From the NCBI RefSeq assembly GCF_022458985.1, contig NC_061781.1, positions 7,923,501 to 7,987,500 on the forward strand: a stretch of DNA of 64,000 nt, written 5' to 3'. The position numbers were made by a program, and so were the translations under genes. This DNA is from Mugil cephalus (Eukaryota; Chordata; Actinopteri; Mugiliformes; Mugilidae). Positions 34,421-47,470 of this stretch are shown one piece after another. The notes under the pieces are model-generated. The model saw only the letters and a program-made list of their open reading frames with translations. It was not told where the DNA came from and searched no databases. Numbering within the stretch: the first letter of the stretch is position 1; each line of letters begins with the position of its first letter.

Positions 34421-35960
34421 GACAGCTTAATGTCATGCACTGTCTGTTCTTTACCTATCAGCCTTCACCGGTCAATTTTCATTCGCTGTCTATTATCCCC
34501 CTTCCCGGTTTTGTCCCAACATACAGACAGGTGCGCTGGCACCAGTACGGGAGAAAAACGTCGAGCCATTAGTGGTCTACTGGCGCCAGCTTGTGGTTGT
34601 GGGACGGAATAACACTTCTACCAATAACGTCGTGCAAGAGTCACCTGAAACAAAATGTTAATTTAATCGCTGTTAGGGTTTGAAATCAAGCGAAACAAAA
34701 TATATTTCCATACCTACATGCAATAAAATGAAAACCAGTGCAAAGGCACAGACTTGTATTTTGTGTGGGGGGGAAAAAGGCTGAATAGTAACAGAAAACT
34801 GTGAATTTATGAACTTCTCTGTAAATGCTGCTTTTTAGTTGTTTTAAAGTGATTAGATTGCATTTGTTTACACAGCGTGACACTGTGGCTAAGACAGCTG
34901 TACCAATGAGAAATATGAAACGATGAATTAAATACAAATCCAAATAAATCTTGTTTTGTGACTTTATACTTAAATTGCACGTTTTCACTTTATGCCTGTT
35001 GCAAAACAGCCAGTCATGCTTAAAATGCTTCAGTTTTTCTTGTCGTTGTATGTATTCCCTAAATAACGAGTCTTTGGATGGAATAAATAAATTGATTGTG
35101 AGAAAGTAAAGGTAGGAGCTGGAGACAAGTAGCTAATGGCTGCCATGCCAGTCCTGCTGTGATACATCCACGTAATTCTTGCGCTCAAATATATCACCCT
35201 GTCGGTTCATACAGAAACACAGAGGAGCCAGTCATCCATATGAAGAGCCCTTTGACATCCAGATGGTGTACATGTGTAGCTTAGCTATAATGGAAAGGAG
35301 GAATTAACATATTTACAGTTTTGCCAGTGAAAGTGGGAAATGTGTTTTCTTAAAACTAAAAATCAAATGAATCAAATTCATTGCAGTCTACCTACTGAGC
35401 TCATAGATGAAAATCCTAAAAGTGTTTTTTTGTTTGTTTGTTTGTTTTCATTTATTTCATTCTACACTTACTTTTAAACTTCACAGAGACTGACTCACCA
35501 TGCAGCACACAAATGATACAGAAGAAATTTCATATTTGCTGCATTAGTATTAGTCATTATCTGTTATCACATTTTTTCTTTTTTTAATGACTAAAGTCTG
35601 ACAGTAAATGTTATCAGCCAGGTGGGGGCGCCGTAACTCTTCCAATGTCAGAACACGGTTAATAGGTTTACATAACAAGGTAGAGGCATTTGCAGATGGC
35701 AGATTAACCTCAAACCATATTTTTATGACAGCGATACAATGGAAAGAACACAGAGGCTTTATGTATTTAACACATCAAGAAAGATTAGTGCACATAACAC
35801 ACAAAACATGGGTGGCCTTTAAATAAAACATTTGCCTAGAATGTGTATTTGTGTGGTAAAATGAACAAATTAAAAAAATAAAATAAATCGCATGTCGATA
35901 ATAATCCAGACAGACTGAATGAACACACTAATTAAATGACATATGTTTGATGTGTGTGAG

Positions 35961-35989
35961 GGTGTGTGTGTGTGTGTGTGTGTGTGTGG
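35961..35989 (+). repeat. (GT)n microsatellite
   Basis: Uninterrupted GT run. Confidence 0.95.
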
Positions 35990-38900
35990 GAAAGAGATTG
36001 AGGGGGTAACTCATTCACAACTGTGTGCATGTGTGTCCTGAATATCAATGGGAAAGACATGGGGTCGCTATTGACGACTGAATTTCTCACTCTCCCTCGC
36101 CTTCACAGACAAAACACTAACACACAGGCACAGAGGTCCCTGTGATGTGTTGTCCACCCTCCATAGACTTGCGCGTTCCTTAAAACAACACAGCTGAAAC
36201 TCCACGGGGACTGAGTCACTTCCACAACATTGCAGTCGTCACCGTCTCCTCTGCCAACTGCTCTGCCACTAATCTGCTGCGCCTGTTGTTGCTGATCCTC
36301 ATCCTCTCTCTCCTTGCATAACAAACTAGGTGGGTGTTTTCCTGCAAGCCACAGGATTAACGGCGTCAGCGTGGAGGACTGAGGAGCGAGAAGGAAACGC
36401 ACGGAATTGGAGGATAACAGAGAAGAAGCACATCTCAGCGCCCATACACGCTGTGCTACCTAGGAGCACTTATGTTAGAGATGAATGTTCCACACAAGTG
36501 ATAAAAAGAGGGAAAAAAATGTACGTTTAATATTTAATTTTGTTTTTCCAGCCATTTGGACAGCCTCCCTGTTTGGATGTACTGGAACAGAGAGCTGTGG
36601 AGTTACAACTAAAATGATCACACTGGTGGTTTTACACAAAGCCGTTCTATAAAAAACACATGGCCTCAACACAAGAACATTTACACATTAAGAGCATTAT
36701 CTTTTATTGCAATACTTTTAGTGCCTTTATTTCTTTTTTTTATCATTATTTTTAATAAACCCTACTTGTTTTATCATATTTGCGCAAAATCCCATATTCT
36801 GTTGGTGTCCATGACTCACATATTCCGTAAATACAGTCAGGTCTGACAGTAAAGCAGAGTTGTTTTTATGTGAAGCGTTGCACTCAGTGACTCATTCCTC
36901 CAGCCAGAGAGAGAGCAGCAATGAAGGCTCAGCTAATTTAGAACAGCACACCTACGTGGTGCTCAAATAGACGTGAGAATAAAAGGGCGAGAGAAAGAGA
37001 TGCGAGGAGAAGAGAGGCACTCTGAGAGGAGGAGGAACACGAGAGGTACAAGAAAGCGGGCAGGCAATTTAGACCAATGTGCCGCATTTGTAGCCTTTTT
37101 TTTAAACCGAGACAGTAACGCCTCTGGATGGACATTCTGATTCTGTGGAGCAAAAAAAACAAAAACAACCCCTGAATATCCCACTGTTGTGAATGCACTA
37201 TAAAACTATTAATGCTGGGGACATAAACTCAGTGGAGATGGAGGTTCCTTTGTCATTTTAAGGGTTTGTTTGTTCATTTATGCTAATTTGACACCTATTT
37301 TGCATTTTGTAACCGTGTGAAAACATAGCAAACACGTAAAAAAAAAAAAAAAAAGAAAAAAAAGAGCAAGATTTCTGTTTAGTGTCAAAAGATTTTGCAT
37401 TTCCATCAGTTTGGTGCAGGCGTCCAAACTGTGGCAAACACTCAAGACTGAGTCAGAATCAAATGATGGTTCACTTGAAATGTTAATGACCCAATTCGGG
37501 TCTGGGGCTGAAGCACCTCTATAGTTCTAGTCTGTTACGTAAAACTAATTGACGAATAATCATGCAGTGTGGAATGATTCACTGGTAAAGAAGAGAAAAT
37601 AACAATAAATGCTGTGTAGGTGTGTGTTGAATGAAAGAATTAGAACGGTGAATTGTTTAAAAACTTGAAACAAAATAAAACGTCATAAGAACAGAAGAGT
37701 GTGTCCCCATATAATACGTGTATGACATAAATCAAGTGAGACAATTCGCCTTCAAATGAACCATGGCGTGCCTTAGTTTCGATTGACTTCACTCTGCTGT
37801 ACTGGTGACCAGGTGTCTCAGTGCAACTCGACGCTGGAGTAATCTAGTTTAAGAGATTAGTAGGGTGGTTATGTAGCAAGAGGGCAGCAAAATAGATATA
37901 ATCCCTGCAGGGTGTTGCCTCGGTTGCTCCTGATTTGGTCTCTTTGCTACAGAGAGAATCCCATTTCACCAGACAGGAAATTCTCAAGACAATGACAAAG
38001 TCAAAAAATATTTTGCCAGCCCGACGGAAGCTATTCTAAATCCAATTTAACTCTTCATACAGGCCCCATGAGTCAGAACAGAACATACACAAAGTGGCTG
38101 CCTGTGGAGTCCAGTCTGATGGAAATATTACTGAAGAAAAAGAAGACCTTCATATATTCAGCTTTGTTGACAACACTGAACGAATTCAATAAAAGACGAT
38201 GTTTACCTCAAGTGGCTGAAACATGTGCAGAAAGAATGTATTTCTCCTGGAAGGAAATGATTGGTTCAAGTGTTTGCATGTTATTGTGTGCTGTTAGAAT
38301 GGCCTGAAGCATGAAGCTTGAGACCCAGTGGAGGTGCAAAGTATTTATTCACCAACAATGATCATCACAAACACACAAAAAACCTCCTCCAAATTAGGAG
38401 TGATACAAAGAAAAAAGCAATGGTGGAATACAACCTGATAGAGTGCACCGGCTCTATTTTACAGGCTGCAATTATTCAAACCTCAAGCCCTACCAATCCA
38501 CCGGAGGACTCCTTAACCCAATGTTATATGATGTTAAATTAAGTACAAACATGTATTATCATAATGACATTTACCATAACTTAATTTAAAACCTTTACAT
38601 ACATCACATTCAATCCTTTCAGTTCTTATTTGGCATTTGAGCGTCAGCTATCCCCCTCTTTAAGTACACCACTGGTTTCTCGTGGAACCTTGAAAGTTTC
38701 TTAGTTACCTGTGTGGCTCTTTTAGCCCAAGCACCTGAAAAGGGAAACACAACAAAGGTAAGAAACGCATCCTGAATTTCCACTCTACACAAACTTGTAT
38801 CTTTACAGTCTTTAAGTTACCCAGTTGCTAGAGTTTGCACTTTTAAAACTTCTCAACTTCCTAATGTCTTTGACAAACTTTCTCACCCAATGTCTTTCTT

Positions 38901-39712
38901 TAAAGGACAGGCCTTCATTAACACAGCAGCTGCTCCAAACGGATGTTAGAGTGGAGCCACACAGAGCCGCCATATTGATGACCCGCCCACACACTCGCGT
39001 TTTCGTTTAACTAACACTGTGCTCTGCTCTACCTCCACCAGTTACAAGATGTTGGATTATACACTGTACTTGAGTATGCATCAGTATTATATGAATTACC
39101 TACGACCACCCTTGAAGAAAATATATGTGACGTATACTTCAGTGTTGTAGTTTGGCTCAAATCCGAACATGGAGGCAGTCACCAAGGCAGCACTTTTGCT
39201 TTAGCTTCACTTTTGTGGAGCCGTTTTGTCGTCCATCTTTATACATTGTGTGTCAAATGTTAAACACGTTCTCCTACGCTGTTGTCAGCAGCTCGTTTTA
39301 GGCCAAAACCCTCCGCCTTCCACTCACCTTCAGCCTTCACATCCATGGTCTGCTCCACAGTCTCATCCCATGTAGATCTCCATCATTCCCCCAACAGACC
39401 CGTGGTTTCCTATCGTAAGCGCAGCCTTAAGCTATTCCATTAACGTACGACATCACCACTGATCCCCAAAGACTGACATTTTTCTTATTGGCCACATTGT
39501 CAAATAAAATCTTCACAGTTTCTCCTGATTGACGCTGACTTGGCTTGTTCAGGTCCCAGTGTAATCTTCCCTGCTGTCGACGCTCTTCAGAGGAATCTGA
39601 CAGGACGAAAGAAAGAAAACAATCTTCTTCCACACAAACGCATATTTATTTGAACCCTTTCTTTAATCTCTGGATCTATTCAAATAAAACCAGATGAACT
39701 GAAGAGGAAAGG

Positions 39713-39985
39713 ACAGCACAGTAGCTCTGTGGTCAGCACTGATGTTTCCCAGCGAGAAGGTTTCGTGTCCAACTTGGGCCTTTCTGGGCGCAAATTCTTC
39801 CTGTGTCCACAGGGGATTTTCTCCGGGTACTCCAGTTTCCTCCCACCTCCAAAGACATGCTCTTTAGGTTAATTGGTGATTCTAAATTGCCCATAGGTGT
39901 GATTGTGAATGGCTCTGTGTTGGTAGGCTCCAGCAACCCTTGCGACCCTAGTGAGGATAAGTGGTGGCAGAAGATGAGATGAGAA
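39713..39985 (+). mobile_element. tRNA-headed fish SINE-like repeat
   Basis: Most complete copy here. It begins AGCACAGTAGCTCTGTGGTC (A-box-like) and GTTTCGTGTCC (weak B-box-like), as in tRNA-derived SINEs. It continues TTTTCTCCGGGTACTCCAG, CTCCCACCTCCAAAGACATG, GGTTAATTGGTGATTCTAAA and GTAGGCTCCAGCAACC. The middle GGCGACCTGTCCAGGG block is deleted. Confidence 0.7.
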
Positions 39986-41249
39986 CTGAAGATGAAATCT
40001 GTTAATGAAACTGCCTAAAACGTGTTGAGTGCCTGATTGTGAAAATGAACCTAAACTACTGTACATTTATGCATGGACACGAGTCAAAACCATATTGAGA
40101 GCCAGAAACATTCTTACAAAGAATGTAACTTCTAACTAAACTAAGTAAACTCTGAAAAATACAAGTGGAAAAAGTAGGTCTCCAGTAAACTTAACTGCGC
40201 TTAAATATAGATGCTGGGTAAATGTTCTTTGTTACTTTCAATCCATGTCTTTTGCCTGCAGGTGAATCCATTTACTGCAGCTTTATTAAAAATTTAAATT
40301 GCCTAGCAAACATTGCAATCAAGACCCTGTCCCCAAGAAACCACGCAGACCAACTGTGGCCTGGAGGCAAGTCAAGCAAACGCTGCAGCACTTTTCCGAG
40401 CAGAGGTGGCTCGGAAAAGAGAGAGTGGCTGTAGTCAGACATGGCTGCACTGACAGACATTCACCGACGCTGTGTGCCTGCCTCCTATTGATCGCTGCAG
40501 TGTGTAATGTGTTGTGCAGTGGTTTCAGCCCACGCTCAGCCCCACACAGCTCACTTCGCCCTTCTCGCTCTCATTTACTTACCTACCCGTTACTATAGAG
40601 ACGCAGTGGAGAAGAATGCAGAAAATGGGCTGGCAGACAGATATGCAAGAGACCTGGGATGAATCTTAATAAAAAGCTCACAACACAGCACCGAGAGACA
40701 GTTATATAATGCTGCTGCAAGATTCTGCCACCAAGAAATAAAAAATCTATATAACAGGAAAGCTGTTTCGACCATTGTGGTGCGCTTATTGGAACTTCCT
40801 CTATTTAAATGAGACTTTACGCTTAGGATCTTTTTATAAACCTCTATAGGAGACAGCGGCTTGCACTGTTAATGCCATCAGAAAGATTCAATCAAGTGAG
40901 AACGTAGGAGCTGTGTAACAGTATAACAGTATGTCTATTTCTATAAAACATGTTTCAAGTTTTCATCGAAAACAGTTTCCCCGCAAGTTCAGATTACAAT
41001 CACCAGACATCAGATTACAGAAACTGAATGAAATATACACCAATCTGTCTCTATTCTTCCCCATTTTGTTATCAGCCAACCTCCTTTTTTCCCCCTAGAA
41101 ATTCACCATTCCCTGTTTCTATCTTCCTTTAAAACTATTTCACCGCTGCTCTTATTCTGTCATGACGCCTTATTTTCCCTCTTAATTCCAGTCTGCCGTT
41201 CTTACATTTTTGCTCTGTAAATAGACACTGTATGTCCCTGAAAGACGAG

Positions 41250-41276
41250 CGAGAGAGAGAGAGAGAGAGAGAGAGA
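41250..41276 (+). repeat. (GA)n microsatellite
   Basis: Uninterrupted GA run. Confidence 0.95.
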
Positions 41277-42215
41277 CATCGAGAAAGTCACAGGCAGTTC
41301 TGAGACTGCAGCAGATTCTAACCAATCACATGAAGGAATCCTCCAGCCCACGTGGCTTATTCATAAATCCAAGAGGAAATCCTTATCAATTCAGCTCCAT
41401 TCTGTCAAACAGGAAATCATTGCTTCTGAATGCTACTGGAATTTCCTAATGTGCCACATTTTATCATCCTCGGATACATTTTGATATCAGCACACGCTGT
41501 GTGACGTTTATGAACACATACTGTGTATATTTTTCAGAATTCTCTCATCAAAAGAGTGTGGGATGCGCATGCAAGCTCCTAAACTGTGAGAGTTTTCTAA
41601 TTTATGTTCTTACAGTTTGACTCCGTGTTCCCATTTCAGTACGTGGCCTCGTTTGGAATACCCAGGACACACAGATAGGTTACCATAAATATCTCTTAAA
41701 TGTGTCAGCAGGCTTTGCTGTCCTCGGCGTGTAAAACAGCTATCGGCTGCAGCGCACCATCACTGTTGTTACAGATCCATATCTACGGCCATAATCTCAT
41801 ACAATCACTAAGGTTAAGACTAAATATTGTGGCAGGTAACTTGTCCCTCTAATATTGCCTCCATTTGATGAGTTCTAGTATCATGGCAACAAATGGGACC
41901 TGATGTGTCTCAGTATCGAGGCAACCTAAACATCCTCAACAGATCCCAGTAAGCACATTCGTCATGGACTTATTGCTATTGCATAACTGTGTCTCAAGGG
42001 TTCCCTGCAAATCAAGGATTAGTGGGTGGCGTACGTAGATAAGAGGCTGTGCAAGTTAATCACTGCCTCAACAACCTGCGAGGTTTGTACCAATGTGGAC
42101 CACGAGCGTATGTGTAGTGCACATTAGGACATGTTGTGGTGAGCACACACATAAACATCAGGACAGGATGCGGAAGGAACAAAACAGGAGGCAGGAGATC
42201 CTACATAAGTTTGGA

Positions 42216-44043
42216 TTTATTTCCTTATGGTCACCATAAACAATTACTGCATTGACCTTTAATTAACATGTAGAGAGAGTGAATGCAACTGCGGCGGAAC
42301 ACCACAGACAAAACATCTAATACCACTTTCCATTGATGACATAACTACAGATGATTCAATTCACGGATGATCATCCTAGAGCGAGAACTGGTGACTGTAA
42401 CTGTGATGGCAAATGCTCCAGCGCTTGAAAGGAAACACTGGCTCATCACCGTTGTCTTATACCACAGTGCAAAACATCGTAGGTTTGTTCACAGCTGTGC
42501 AAAATAGCAGCATTATAATTCACTTTCAAAGCAATGGATTCACGACACAACATCACGATGATCACTCTGAAGGACCATTCAGCACTGGTTGGCCAGGTTT
42601 GCGCCGATACGTTTGGTTTGACAATTAGAGTCGGATCACGTTTAGCTTATAAAAACTGCAATAACACATGTGCAAATGATAGCCTTCTGCCAGTTAATAA
42701 TGCGATCTTTACATTAAATACGTATATACTTTGAAGAATCCTGAACTACAGCAGGCAAACAGAGGCCCATGGTACATTTTGCAGAACAGGGCCAAAGTAT
42801 AACTTGACCATTAAGCTCTTATCCATTTTTTTTTGGAACTACACTGTATACAGTCACCTTCCAAAACAGGCAGAAAATAAAATAATCAAGCTACTCTATA
42901 ATGTGGGGTATGTACATGTAAACTATAAAGATTCAGGCCATTTTTTAATAGTTGGCACATTCAAGATTGGAAAAAAAAAAACAAACAAAAAAACAAAACA
43001 AATCTCTTGAAAAACTGTACATTCCATTCAGTCTCTGGACGACCTCTGCAGGGGTCGACACACGACGGAGGCCTCGGTTTGATTAATCTCGCTGCGTGGC
43101 CATCTGTGGGCGCATTTAGTGCAACTGATCACATTCAAGACGGGAAGATGCTCCCTTCACATATTTCACATTCCTTCCCCTGTTCACCCTCATGTCTAAC
43201 CCATGTATATAATCACATTGTTCTGCAAAATCAGATTGGTATTATGTGAGATTTGGTGTTTTTGTTCTTTTCTTTTTTTTTTAAATCATACGAAACGAGC
43301 TGAAAACAGTTTCATATACCTGTCAGGTATTAAAGCAGCCATAAATACAGCAAGGGTGAAGGTTCGCGGATAAAAACTACCTCTACTGCCCATATCTACA
43401 GTTATACCGAGTAGTTTGTCCCCTTAAAGAAACATGCCTCTGACACCAGTTGCATGTTCAACATCTTGACTATCAGCAGACTGATGTTAAAAGTATACAT
43501 ATATATACTACATATGTACTTAGAAGGCTTAAGCCTATGTGCTCAAAGTAGACTGCGCTGACTCTTGGCCTCTTAAGCCACGCTTGTTTCTGTTTTGGAA
43601 AAGTGACTGACATAACAGGGAGGGGAGGAGAAATGGCCGCACAGGTCAGCACCTCGGACAGCTCCGCCTCTCGAATGGACCTCGCAGATCTATTCTGGTC
43701 CTACCCTGAACCTCAGCTCACTGCGACATCCATTCACTTATCTAGGCTAATCATGAATGGAACGGGGATTTGATTTTCACTTAGAATGAGATTTAGTGTC
43801 ACCAAGTCAATCCCTGCATCAATCAAGGGACACGAATAAAAACAAAGAAGAATCTACCATTGGCATGCATTTATAAAATCTCCTACACTGTAGCCTACTG
43901 AAGTTGTGTAACATCATGAGAGACATAGTCAGCCCGGACATGAGAAGCCTTCGACATCCTTATTCAAAACCACCCATATGTGATTTTGCATTCGTCTTTT
44001 ACATTCATTTTTAAACGCGCCCATGTCTTTGTTCGTTTCAGTG
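42216..44043 (-). other. cdk5r2: Probable cdk5r2 3'UTR
   Basis: On the minus strand the first clear AATAAA after the stop is at 42221-42216 (GGAAATAAATCC), followed by a T/G-rich stretch. This would give a 3'UTR of about 1.8 kb, plausible for a neuronal gene. It is inferred from the signal alone. Confidence 0.4.
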
Positions 44044-44931
44044 TCAGCGGTCCAGGTTCGATTCGCTGGCATCTCGCTGGTTCTTGAGGTCCTGGAAGAC
44101 CTCCGTGAAAAAGTGCGGGTCTGCGTTGAGCTGGAGCATCTTGCCGCTCATCCTGTTGATGATCCGGAGCGACGTCTCCCAGAAGACGTCCTTGTTCGAC
44201 TCGATCATGAACGGCTTGAGCGGGTAGGAGATCTCGTTGCCCATGTAGGAGTAGGCCAGGTAGAGGCACGTTTGGAAGGTGCCCTGCAGCTCGGCGGGGC
44301 TGTCTACGCTGTCATCTATCGTGTCTTCACACAGCAGGTACACGAACACGACGTTGGCCGGTGTGATGAAGCCTTGATCCTGCCAGCCCTGAATCAAAAG
44401 CGTCCTGTCAATGTTCCGGAACCAGAGGATTACCTCCCCGCAGTTTAACTCTTTCAGTTTGTAACACCTGCGGCACAGGAAGTCCCCTAAACAGCGAAGC
44501 AGCTCCCCGGTGGAAGCCTGGATAACTATCCGCTTGGGTGAAACCAGGGACAAGTTGCTGGTTTGCTTCTGGACCGCGGGTACCCTCCCGTTCTGAACGG
44601 CAGTCTCGTTGTTTTGCGTGGGGACTGTTGGCACCGGCACTGGGATGGGCGCTTTGGGTTTCTTCTCCTCGGTTTGGTGCGTCTTCCTGATGTTCTCGTT
44701 GTTGAGCTGGGCCACCTGGTTGGACGGCAGGTCGCGGGTGGGAAGCGGGTTCGGGTTCACTTTCTTTGCGCTCTTCTTGGCCGAGCTGGTCACCAGCTTC
44801 TTCCAGGAGAGGGACACGAACATCGAGTGCCTCTTGAGGCTCTTGTCGTTTTTGAGTCCATCCACTGCGACCTCGGCGTCCATGATAGACGTCTTCTTCG
44901 ACGAGGGGGATATGGAGAGGACGGTACCCAT
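44044..44931 (-). CDS. cdk5r2: CDK5 activator 2 (p39)
   Basis: Membrane-tethered, cyclin-like activator of CDK5 in neurons, acting in migration, synapse function and the cytoskeleton. A single uninterrupted exon of 295 residues, as in other vertebrates. It begins MGTVLSISPSSKK, with Gly2 as the myristoylation site shared by p35 and p39, then KRHSMFVSLSWKKLV and a Lys-rich stretch. A low-complexity middle includes VPVPTVP, which occurs in human p39 but not p35. The activator domain starts around residue 138 (VIQASTGELLRCLGDFLCRR) and includes QGWQDQGFITPANVVFVYLL, YMGNEISYPLKPF, LNADPHFFTEVFQDLKN and a final NLDR. GELLRCLGDF, LKEL and FQDLKN also favour p39 over p35. It is shorter than human p39 (367) because the Gly/Pro/Ala-rich segments are missing. 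It is convergent with fev. Confidence 0.95.
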   Translation of the reverse strand: MGTVLSISPSSKKTSIMDAEVAVDGLKNDKSLKRHSMFVSLSWKKLVTSSAKKSAKKVNPNPLPTRDLPSNQVAQLNNENIRKTHQTEEKKPKAPIPVPVPTVPTQNNETAVQNGRVPAVQKQTSNLSLVSPKRIVIQASTGELLRCLGDFLCRRCYKLKELNCGEVILWFRNIDRTLLIQGWQDQGFITPANVVFVYLLCEDTIDDSVDSPAELQGTFQTCLYLAYSYMGNEISYPLKPFMIESNKDVFWETSLRIINRMSGKMLQLNADPHFFTEVFQDLKNQRDASESNLDR

Positions 44932-45440
44932 GTCTGCGGAGGAGAGCGCTGCGGTGCTATGGACGCTGCTGCAACTTAACGCAGAAATCTTCTGCAGAGT
45001 GAGAGGCGGTGAGCAACAGTCACGACAACGATTGAAACTCCATTTACGCGTTCATTTCACCCGTCTGATTGCTCCCCGGATGGAGGCGAAAGGAGATGGA
45101 GCTGTTTGCCTTTTTCCCGTGGAGAGGAATATATTCCAACAGATGCTCTGTCAGCGCCTCGGAACGGAGACGCTGCGACACAATCCTATACGCCTGTGTC
45201 TTCAATGAAGATGAGACGCTATGCGTAAATCAGGGGTTTAAACGAACCAGCAAGTGCAGCCTCTGACCGACAGCCGAGCCGACCAATGAGAAAACTGATC
45301 AATGATCCAATCACTGGGGGTGTTGCTTTTAGGTCCAGGGTGCCGTTGATAGCAGGAGACGTGCACTGCTTTACTTCAAGTGCTTTGCTTCTCCTCTAGT
45401 CCAGTTACTTTAGAAAAGCAGTGCTATTTATAAACCAGCC
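44932..45440 (-). promoter_or_regulatory. cdk5r2: cdk5r2 5'UTR and promoter region
   Basis: GC-richer sequence upstream of the start codon. A TATAAATA reads on the minus strand at 45432-45425, about 500 bases before the ATG. CCAAT motifs on the + strand lie near 45280 and 45307. Whether the TATA-like site or a TATA-less start nearer the ATG is used cannot be decided here. Confidence 0.4.
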
Positions 45441-46265
45441 CATTTTCCAACCCCGTAAGCCGTCAGAAGAACAGGTACTTACACCGACTAGATCTGGTGA
45501 ATGACGCACCGTCCTTTTCAGTGGTTTTTAGTTGTCTTCCCTAATTTGCCAGTTAATACAAGATTCATATACAGTGGAGTGCACACATTTAAAATTTTGT
45601 TTTATTAGAACATCGGAGGTCTTTGTAAAACATTCTCACATGGAGCTGCTGCAAAATATATGAACAATCTATACATGCGTAGGCCATCCAGCTTCAAGGA
45701 CAGTTCTTGCCTCATTTTGTAAGCTTTGGGTGTATTTTGAGACTTTACAAACTCCAAACCAATGCTATTTGACCCTCTGTACTGCTTTATACTGCTGTTA
45801 AAGAGGCAATATGTAAATTATACGAACATACTCATTTGCAAAAGTGTGCAGATAAAGAGATATAAGTAGCCTCGCTGACCCAATTACAGACACATGGACA
45901 ATTCAAGCTGAACAGGGGAAACAACCATACATAAATAACTAGTAATTTACAAAACAAGACAAATTTGGATACTGGGAACAAGGTATAGAGACAGTAGAAC
46001 CAATTTATATGAATCTACACATGTACATTTATTAAGAAAATAAATTGTCCCCCTTTACGGTTTGTACACAATGTGCAAGTGCCAAGAAATATGCAAATGT
46101 GACCATCAAAACAATTCAAAGCCGTGCCAGACATCAGTGGCTTTAGTATATAAATACAAAACTACGCAGTAATAACAAACAAAACGTGTATACTTCTGCC
46201 AGGATACGTACAGAATATAGTTCCTAAGAGCTAATACATAAAGTGTGTCAGACAGTTTGACTGTT
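45441..46265. other. Intergenic AT-rich sequence
   Basis: No gene, RNA or known repeat recognised between the cdk5r2 promoter and the LINE relic. Confidence 0.5.
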
Positions 46266-46830
46266 GTGATGTATGTTTATTTTACAATCTCTGAGGGTTG
46301 GAGGCACTTGGAGATGTGGTGTTGTGGATTCTGATTGCTGCTGGCAAGAAAGAGCCTCCTGAACTCTTTGAGACTTGTGGATGGATGACTCAGTGTCTGA
46401 ATGTGCTGCATCAGCTCAGCAAAGAGTGGGTGAGAAGGGTTGTCCATGACAGCTTTCAGGTTTCCTCTCATCCTCTTCACCGTTTCTGCCTAAACAGTTT
46501 CACCTTCACCACTCAGCTGTTTCATTTTTCTCACCATTTTTCTCATTCCTAGCTCCACAAATCCTGATGCCATTTCCCCAGAACGATGAGACTGATTGAA
46601 CATCTGTAGCATCCTTGAACATGTACGAAAGTAACTGAGGCTTCTCCTCACTGTTGTCTGACCGCTCCAGTCTGCTGGAGAAGCTTGTACTTATGGTGAC
46701 AGGAGCGGGGGATCTCTCGCTGGTTTGAAAGTCCACCACCAACTCCTCAATTTTCCAGAGGTGGTTATGCAGACGTGGTTTCAAGTATTTTGAAACCACA
46801 TCTGCACTTCATTCTTCCCCCAATAATAAT
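46266..46830 (-). mobile_element. LINE reverse-transcriptase relic
   Basis: Minus-strand translation shows KIEELVVDFQ followed by SPAPVTI, which recalls the KTKELVVDFR region of fish LINE reverse transcriptases. Further on come KRMRGNLKAVMDNPSHPLF and FRRLFLASS, as near the C-terminus of such ORFs. Stops and frame changes lie between, and the RT core is deleted. Confidence 0.55.
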
Positions 46831-47470
46831 AAAAAAAAAATGTTCCTTGAAGAGTGGTTGGAAAAAAATCCATACATAGGGTTTGTGCCAGCTCTGGGCA
46901 AACTCAGCTTGAAATACATTTAACATTTTGAACATTTTAGCCCCGGTTCTGCCCCAGCTCCTGTATAAGGTTTCAAAAAAACACAGACAAAAACAGCACT
47001 TGCACCTGCACATTATTTTTGCTAAAATAAGACAGCTTTCATCTAGCAGGCAACTGCTAATGACACACTACGGCCTGAGTTCAATAATAGGACACAGCTT
47101 TAATTACAGCTACTTTATCATTCAGGTCTTGAGGGTGATCCAATTACCACCAGCAGAACTGGCACTTTTCCACTGTAAGTTACAGGACGTCTGTGTGATC
47201 TTTCCATTCACCTTGCAGTGGAAATAGATAATAATAGCATTGAACAATAAACATGTCTGAGCCTTCAAACTGGGTTTTGTTATTAAGTTGTATGTAAAGT
47301 CCTCTGCAGTATATAACTGTAAACTTGTGCGCTGATGTCATTTGTATTAACTCATGAATTTATGCTTCCTGTATATTTCCCACACTCTAACAACATCCCA
47401 ATTGCCGTGTTGCTCTGTCTGTTCAACCGAATGAAATCCGCACTGGGATTTTTATTCACCTCATCATTCA

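Larger units (their letters stand above)
34728..42215. other. Intergenic region fev to cdk5r2 (tail-to-tail)
   Basis: No convincing exon. Holds a GT tract (35961-35989), a SINE-like repeat (39713-39985), a GA tract (41250-41276) and mostly AT-rich unique sequence. The stretch 41290-41520 has balanced composition and no repeat signature; it could be a conserved non-coding element, but only comparison can tell. Confidence 0.5.

Noticed and set aside
37860-38060. Possible X-box (GTTGCCTCGGTTGC) near 37905
   Set aside because: The second half does not match the RFX palindrome.
44609-45208. 199-codon open frame on + opposite cdk5r2
   Set aside because: It is the antisense shadow of the conserved minus-strand p39 gene and its GC-rich leader; no family features.
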